Assembly (NCBI GenBank): GCA_947683625.1 | Contig: CANTUR010000595.1 | Location: 327,001-391,000 of the forward strand | Length of the DNA stretch: 64,000 nt | DNA from: Mallotus nudiflorus | Lineage: Eukaryota > Streptophyta > Magnoliopsida > Malpighiales > Euphorbiaceae | Direction of reading: 5' to 3' | In this document: positions 58,781-64,000 of the stretch, one piece after another | How the letters are laid out: each line of letters opens with the position of its first letter | How positions within the stretch are numbered: the first letter of the stretch is position 1 | Position numbers and translations under genes: made by a program | The notes under the pieces: model-generated | Told to the model about the DNA's origin: nothing | Databases searched by the model: none | Seen by the model: the letters and a program-made list of their open reading frames with translations, nothing else

Positions 58781-59640
58781 ATGACATCAAACATTGCACC
58801 TACCATGTCATTATGATCGATCCTTAAGAAGGATAAGCTAAATGGGACTAACTTTCTTGGCTGATACATAAACCTAAGAATTGTTCTTAGGCAAGAAAGA
58901 AAAGAATACATCCTTGATCAACCCATCCTAGAGGAACCAGCTGCTAATGCTCCTAGAGCACAAAAGGATGCTTATAGTAAGCATATCAATGATTCAGTAG
59001 ATGTCACTTATCTTATACTTGGATGCAAGGAGTTTAAGCTTCAAAAGCAATTGATGGAAATGGAGGCTTATACTATGATAGGCCATCTCAAGGAAATGTT
59101 CCAAAAGAAAGCTAGAATCAAAAGGTTCAATACCATCAGGGCATTGCTCTCCTACAAGTTGATTGCTAGTAGCTCTATCAATCCTCATGTTCTCAAGATG
59201 AAGGGTCATCTTGAACACTTGGAAAAGTTTGGTCTCAAGATTGAACAAGAATTGGCTGTTAATATCATTCTCCAATCTTTGTCTGAAGCTTATAATGGTT
59301 TCATCATGAATTTCAATATGCATAGTATGGACAAAATTGTTTCAGAGTTGCATGGGATGCTTAAAACTGCTGAAAAGAACATCAAGAATTCTATTAAGGA
59401 TATTCTAATGGTCAATAAGGGAAAGGGTATGAAAAAGGTTAGAAAGGCAAGGGTAAGGCTCCCAAAGGCTTTCAAAAGCCAAAACCAAAGCCCAAGCCCA
59501 AGTTCAAAGTTGAACCCCAAGTAAAGCCACCAAAGGAGGGAATATGCTTTTTTTGCAATGAGCCAGGTCATTAGAAAAGAAATTGTAAGCTATATTTGAA
59601 TGATCTAAACAAGAATAAGGGTAGTGCGACTACCTCTTCA
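58781..59640 (+). pseudogene. Copia gag relic
   Basis: Starts ATG 58781 (MTSNIAPTMSL). KKDKLNGTNFL near 58830 and the UBN2-type capsid domain fill 58900-59400, with LKTAEKNIKNS near 59370. A lysine-rich stretch precedes the zinc knuckle CFFCNEPGH...C (about 59545-59587). TGA at 58814 and 58862 replace an Arg-like and a Trp-like codon, and the zinc knuckle has a stop beside its His. The 59051-59524 stretch is still open. Forms the particle; inactive. Confidence 0.85.
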
Positions 59641-59659
59641 AGTATTCATGTTTAGAAAT

Positions 59660-61140
59660 TAATTTGTCTACTTCTGATTCTTGGGTATTAGATACTGGAT
59701 CAGGATCTCACATTTGTACTAATGAGTAGCGTCTAAAAAGGAGTAAATCATTAGCTAGAGGCGAAGTGGACCTACGAGTTGCAATGGAGCAAGAGTTACT
59801 GCTTTAGTCGTAGGGACTTATGAGTTAACTTTACCTAGTGGACTTGTTTTAAATTTGGAAAATTGTTATTATATGCCTACCATGTGTAGGAATATTATTT
59901 CTGTTTCTTGTTTGGACAAGAAAGGTTTTGAATTTATTATTAAGAATAATAAATGCAATATTTATCATGATAACATTTTCTATGGATTTGCTCCACGCAC
60001 TAGTGGTCTTTATGTTCTAAATGTTAAAGACACTAATGAAAAGTCAATCTACAACATTGATACAATGAAGTTTAAATTTAATGATTTAAACACTACCTAT
60101 CTCTGGCATTGTCGTTTAGGCCACATAAATGAGAAATACATTTCAAAGCTTCACCAAAATAGTCTTTTGAATTCATTTGATTATGAGTCATTTAAAACAT
60201 GTGAATCTTGTTTATTAGGAAAAATGACTAAAACACCTTTTACTAGAAAAGGTGAGAGAGCTAATGATTTATTGGGCCTTATACATTCAAATGTATGTGG
60301 ACCATTAAGCTCAACTGCTAGAGGAGGTTTCTAGTACTTTATCTCTTTTATAGATGATTTCAGTAGATATGGCTATGTCTATTTAATGAAACATAAATCT
60401 ATATCTTTTAAAAAGTTCAAAGTTTTCAAGAATGAAGTACAAAACCAACTTAGTAAAAATATTAAAACACTAAGATCTTATCGAGGTGGTGAATATTTAA
60501 GCTAAGAATTTGTAAATCATCTTAAAGATTGTAGGATTATTTCATAATTGACTCCTTCAAGTACACCACAATGGAATGGTGTTTCCAAACAGAGAAATCG
60601 GACTTTATTGGATATGGTTCGATCAATGATGAGTCAATATAATATTCCAATCTCTTTTTAGGGATATGCTTTAGAAACTACTACATTCATTTTGAACAGA
60701 GTTCCAACAAAGGCAATTGAAAAGACACCATATGAGATGTGGATTGGAAAATCTCCCAGTTTGTCTTTTCTTAAGATTTGGGGATGTGATGCTTATGTGA
60801 AGCATTAAATCTCAGATAAACTAGCACCCAAATTTGATAAATGCCTTTTTGTGGGATATCCTAAAGAAACTAAAGGATATTATTTCTACAATGCTTTTGA
60901 GAATAAAGTGTTTGTTGCTTAAAATGGTGTATTTTTGGAAAGAGAATTTATTTCTAAAAGATCTAGTAGGAGCACAGCCCAACTTAAAGAAATTCAAGAC
61001 CCACAAAATAGCATTACACTAAGTATGGAACCGCATATAGATCAACAAGTAACTATTGAACCTATACAAGCACTAAAAGGCCCAAGGAGGTCTGGTAGAA
61101 CACGTCAAATCCCTATGAGATATGATTGTGGATCAAAGTG
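59660..61140 (+). pseudogene. Copia protease and integrase relic
   Basis: The protease site is WVLDTGSGSHIC at 59682-59720, intact. The pre-integrase zinc domain HCRLGH...CESCLLGK (about 60110-60225) is intact. In the integrase core the first Asp survives (FIDDFSRYGY near 60350), the second is Tyr (LRSYRGGEY near 60475) and the catalytic Glu is Lys (NGVSKQRNRT near 60585). The C-terminus, with LFVGYPKETKGYYFYN near 60850 and RRSGRTRQIP near 61095, ends at TGA 61139. Several TAG and TAA stops are present. Confidence 0.88.
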
Positions 61141-61527
61141 AGCCCACATCTTATCAAGAGGCCATAAATAGTCCTACCTCTGAGAAATGGCTAGAAGCCA
61201 TGAAATCAGAAATGTAATCCATGTATGATAATCAAGTTTGGAACTTGATTGACCCAACTAATGGCTTAAAAACTATTGGATGCAAATGGGTTTTCAAAAA
61301 GAAAATAGACACGGACGGCAATGTGTATACCTTTAAAGCAAGACTAGTTGCAAAGGGTTTCAAACAAACACATAGTATAGACTATAATGAAATCTTTTCA
61401 CCAGTTGCTATACTGAAATCTATTTGAATTCCCCTTATTGTAGTTACATACTATGATTATGAGATAAGGCAAATGGATGTCAAAATAACGTTTCTTAATG
61501 GGAAGAAATGGAGAACCTTAGGTTGTT
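61141..61527 (+). pseudogene. Copia reverse transcriptase, first part only
   Basis: WLEAMKSEM near 61185, then MYDNQVWNLIDPTNGLKTIG from 61221, CKWVFKKKIDTDGNV, FKARLVAKGFKQ near 61340 and MDVKITFLNG near 61475 match the fingers of copia RT. The palm, RNase H and 3' LTR are absent because of the break at about 61527. Confidence 0.87.
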
Positions 61528-61534
61528 CATAATG

Positions 61535-63103
61535 GTCGCCCTAATATGTCATATAGCCTAAGGATAGGATGTTTATACTTCACTATGATTTTGTTGATGG
61601 CACGACAATTAACACACATCCTCCAAGTTTCATCCTTTTTAGGCACAAGTAAAACTAAAATGCATATAGACTTATGCTTTCACGAACATAATCTTTCTTC
61701 ATAAGCTCACTTGCTTTTAGATCTCCTTAGTTTCCTCCAGATTGGTTCTCTAGACTGGTCTATTTGGAATTTCTAGCTCCAGGTATGAAGTCTATTTAAT
61801 GCTTAACACCTCTTTTATGTGGTAAACCATTTAAAATTTCATTAGGAAATAAATCTTCATAAACCTGTAAAAGATCAACAATAACACTAGGCAAATTTTA
61901 GGTTATTTCATTAGAAATAAGCAAAAACGCCTTGTATATAAGTACAAGTATGGATTGTTTTAAGGTCAAGGCTTCCTTAACATCATTCATTGTAGCATAA
62001 CCATTCATTTTCTTTTCTTTAGAACCTTCATTATTTTCTCTCCCTTTGGATTTCTCATTTTGGACAAGTTCAAAAGGTTGTTGTTTAGGCTCACTGATCT
62101 CACTTTTTTCTTTTCTCCCAAGGGTTTCCCTTCCCATGAAAAGTTCTTCATATTGTTGCTTTATATGCTTTTAGTCTTTAAAAACTTCTTTTAGAGATAC
62201 TGGTCCAAGGTTATACCTTTTTCCATCCATTGTCAAAGAATACCTATTTTTGAAACCATCATAATTTACTTTCCTATCATATTGATAAAGTCTTCCCAAC
62301 AACATATGGGCCGCATACATTGGTACAACATTACACAATACCTTATCCTTATATCTACCGATTGAAAAAGAAATTAAGACTTGTTTATTTACCTTTACCA
62401 AACCACTATCATTACGCCATTGCAATTTGTATGGTTTTAGACGTTTGATAAGAGGCAATTTTAATTTCTCCATTAGCAAGGTACTTGCCACATTAGCATA
62501 ACTTCCACTATCAATAATAATATTGCATAATTTATTAAAAATCAAACAATGAGTATGAAATAAAATTTTCCTTTGCTCCTTATGGTCATCATGTTTATTT
62601 TGCAAACTCAATGTTCTTTATACAACTAGATTGTCAACCTTGGCACATTCAACATCGCTACAATCTTCTAAAGGTGGTATATCATCATTATCATTCTCCC
62701 TCTTACTTTCCGATTCAACATTACCATCCGTCATGATCATAGTTTTTCTATTTGGACACTCCCTAGCAACATACCCATGTCCTAAACATTTAAAGCATCT
62801 AATTCCTCTAGTTTGGATTAGCTGATTCTCACCCTTTCCCTTATTACCCAAGTCAAATTTATTTTTATTTTCCTCCACTTTTGACTTAGTAATAGGTTTA
62901 TCATCCTTTTTCACCTAAGAATTTTTCCAAAAAGAAGAAGAACTTAGTTTGGAATTATATCTCTTTCCTTTAAGTTGCTTTTTTACTTTAATGGCCAAAT
63001 TTACCATTTCTTCAATCTCTACATAATGGTGTAACTCCATAACATCAACTATGTTTTTGTTTGGACCCCTAAAAATTCTTGCCATGGTAGCTTCTGTATC
63101 CTC
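61535..63103 (-). pseudogene. Chromovirus gag-protease-RT fragment
   Basis: Minus strand. A gag end with the zinc knuckle CFKCLGHGYVARECP (about 62790-62750) is followed by protease: CNIIIDSGSYANVAS near 62520, then FSIGRYKDKVLCNVVPMYAA near 62370 and MLLGRLYQYDRKVNYDG near 62295. A linker (IPNRPV.RTNLEETKEI near 61775) leads to the RT start (KKDETWRMCVNCRAINKI near 61640). It breaks at about 61535. The 5' end is cut by a copia LTR at 63104. The wording fits the chromoviruses of plants (CRM/Reina-like). The protease frame (62611-62171) is open; the whole is truncated at both ends. Confidence 0.85.
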
Positions 63104-64000
63104 TGTTGGGTTCCGTGATGCAAACGCAGCGGAAAAATTAAAATTTTATCACGTTCCCAAGCCAGGATCCATGTAATTCGACTAATAGATTAAATCTAGG
63201 GTTTTTAATAATCTTACCAAAATGCAGAAGAGGCAAGATTCTCTGGAAGGGTGAGAGGAGGTTCACACCGGTGACACCTTGCCTCGAGCTTTTTGGCTTG
63301 GTTGTTCGGATCAAGACGTCTCCAAAAGGATGCGTCCTCTATAGGTATCCACACGAACAGCCCTTCGCAAAACGAATTTGAGTGTGTGTGCTAGCAACCT
63401 CTTGACTGTCTCACAAAATCAAGAACAAAAGGAAAAAACTCTGTCTTTGTTTTCTAAGAGGAAAGAAAACGAATTTGGAGGCAAAAACAAGTGTGTGAAA
63501 CCCTAGAGAATATAACATATTTATAGACTCCAAGTTAGGGTTTCACTTACCAATAACCTTTTGGTAATTTTCCATTTATTATATTCTGATTTTGTTTAAA
63601 AACAAATCAAAAATAATATCTTATTTATTTATTTAAAATAACATTTATCTTAAATAAATAAACAAATAAATAAATAAATAAAACACTTTAATTATTTATT
63701 TCCACAGAGTTTATTTTGGGCTTATTAAACCCATATCCGTTTTGGGCTTGTTCTAAGTGTGTGACCCTGTAGGTTCACATAACATTGGCAGTGGGCCTAA
63801 ATCTCTATTTAGGCCTACAAGTCATAAGTGGCCTCTAGCAAGACATTATGACTACCCAAGTCATGTGAAGTCAATAATCCGACATAACCTAATTACAGTG
63901 AATTTTATTGTCCCTTTATCACATGATATCTTAATTGAACATAAGGCATAGAATGTCATCCTTATATAGTTCAATATTATGACTTGATTCCAAGTAGACT
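63104..64000 (-). repeat. Copia LTR, inverted copy, running off the window
   Basis: On the minus strand it ends TTGCATCACGGAACCCAACA at 63104. It aligns with 56155-57040 of the plus-strand copia LTR in opposite orientation, including the AAATAAATAA-rich stretch and GTTATATTCTCTAGGGTTTC. It interrupts the chromovirus gag. Whether it is a solo LTR or one end of a full element lies outside the window. Confidence 0.88.

Larger units (their letters stand above)
55573..61527 (+). mobile_element. Ty1/copia element, 3'-truncated
   Basis: 5' LTR 55573-57040, PBS TGGTATTAGAGC, long leader, gag, protease, integrase and the start of RT, then an abrupt end near 61527 against a chromovirus fragment on the other strand. 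The order protease-integrase-RT defines Ty1/copia. No 3' LTR in the same orientation is present in the window. It inserted into the pol of TE3. Confidence 0.9.

Noticed and set aside
59290..59571. Minus-strand frame of 93 codons
   Set aside because: Antisense to the lysine-rich end of copia gag; its leucine/phenylalanine richness is the mirror of lysine/glutamate codons.

Overview
This is plant nuclear DNA, most likely from a eudicot. One living gene is visible: a 17-exon cytosolic lysyl-tRNA synthetase on the minus strand at 45757-52772. Almost everything else is LTR-retrotransposon sequence, AT-rich filler, microsatellites and fold-back repeats. The species cannot be read from the sequence.

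Layout. 1-3438: decayed chromovirus polymerase (minus) and AT-rich DNA. 3439-20108: TE1, a full-length but dead Ty3/gypsy element (plus strand), about 16.7 kb with 1.8-kb LTRs. It is assigned to the Tat/Ogre lineage by a tRNA-Arg-type primer-binding site and a second, archaeal-type RNase H. 20114-22862: AT-rich DNA with three fold-back repeats. 22863-41707: TE2, a second, better preserved element of the same family (minus strand), inserted in an (AAT)n microsatellite with a perfect ATAAT target duplication and itself interrupted by a 2.0-kb solo LTR. 41708-45756: AT-rich DNA with a tandem duplication and an unidentified coding-like relic. 45757-52935: lysyl-tRNA synthetase and its promoter, which carries a telo-box. 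53200-64000: nested remnants: a Tat-like gag, a Ty1/copia element, a chromovirus gag-pro-RT fragment, and an inverted second copia LTR running off the window.

The most interesting structure is shared by TE1 and TE2. Downstream of integrase, each carries two genes in antisense orientation, converging on pol. One is a seven-exon gene encoding a plant mobile domain (PMD, as in MAIN/MAIL1) with an acidic tail. The other is a two-exon gene resembling the DUF7745-type plant domain. Splice-site positions and exon lengths agree between the copies; exon 2 of the PMD gene is 672 nt in TE1 and 671 nt in TE2, with a visible one-base frameshift. Both copies now contain stops and indels. Because Arabidopsis PMD proteins act in transposon silencing, a retroelement-carried PMD gene is a plausible counter-silencing or regulatory passenger; that is inference.

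A second unexplained signal is a family of GC-rich clustered short palindromes (core GAGGC..GCCTC). They occur in the LTRs, in intron 1 of both antisense PMD genes and in spacers, and a differently worded but similarly built cluster lies in the copia leader.
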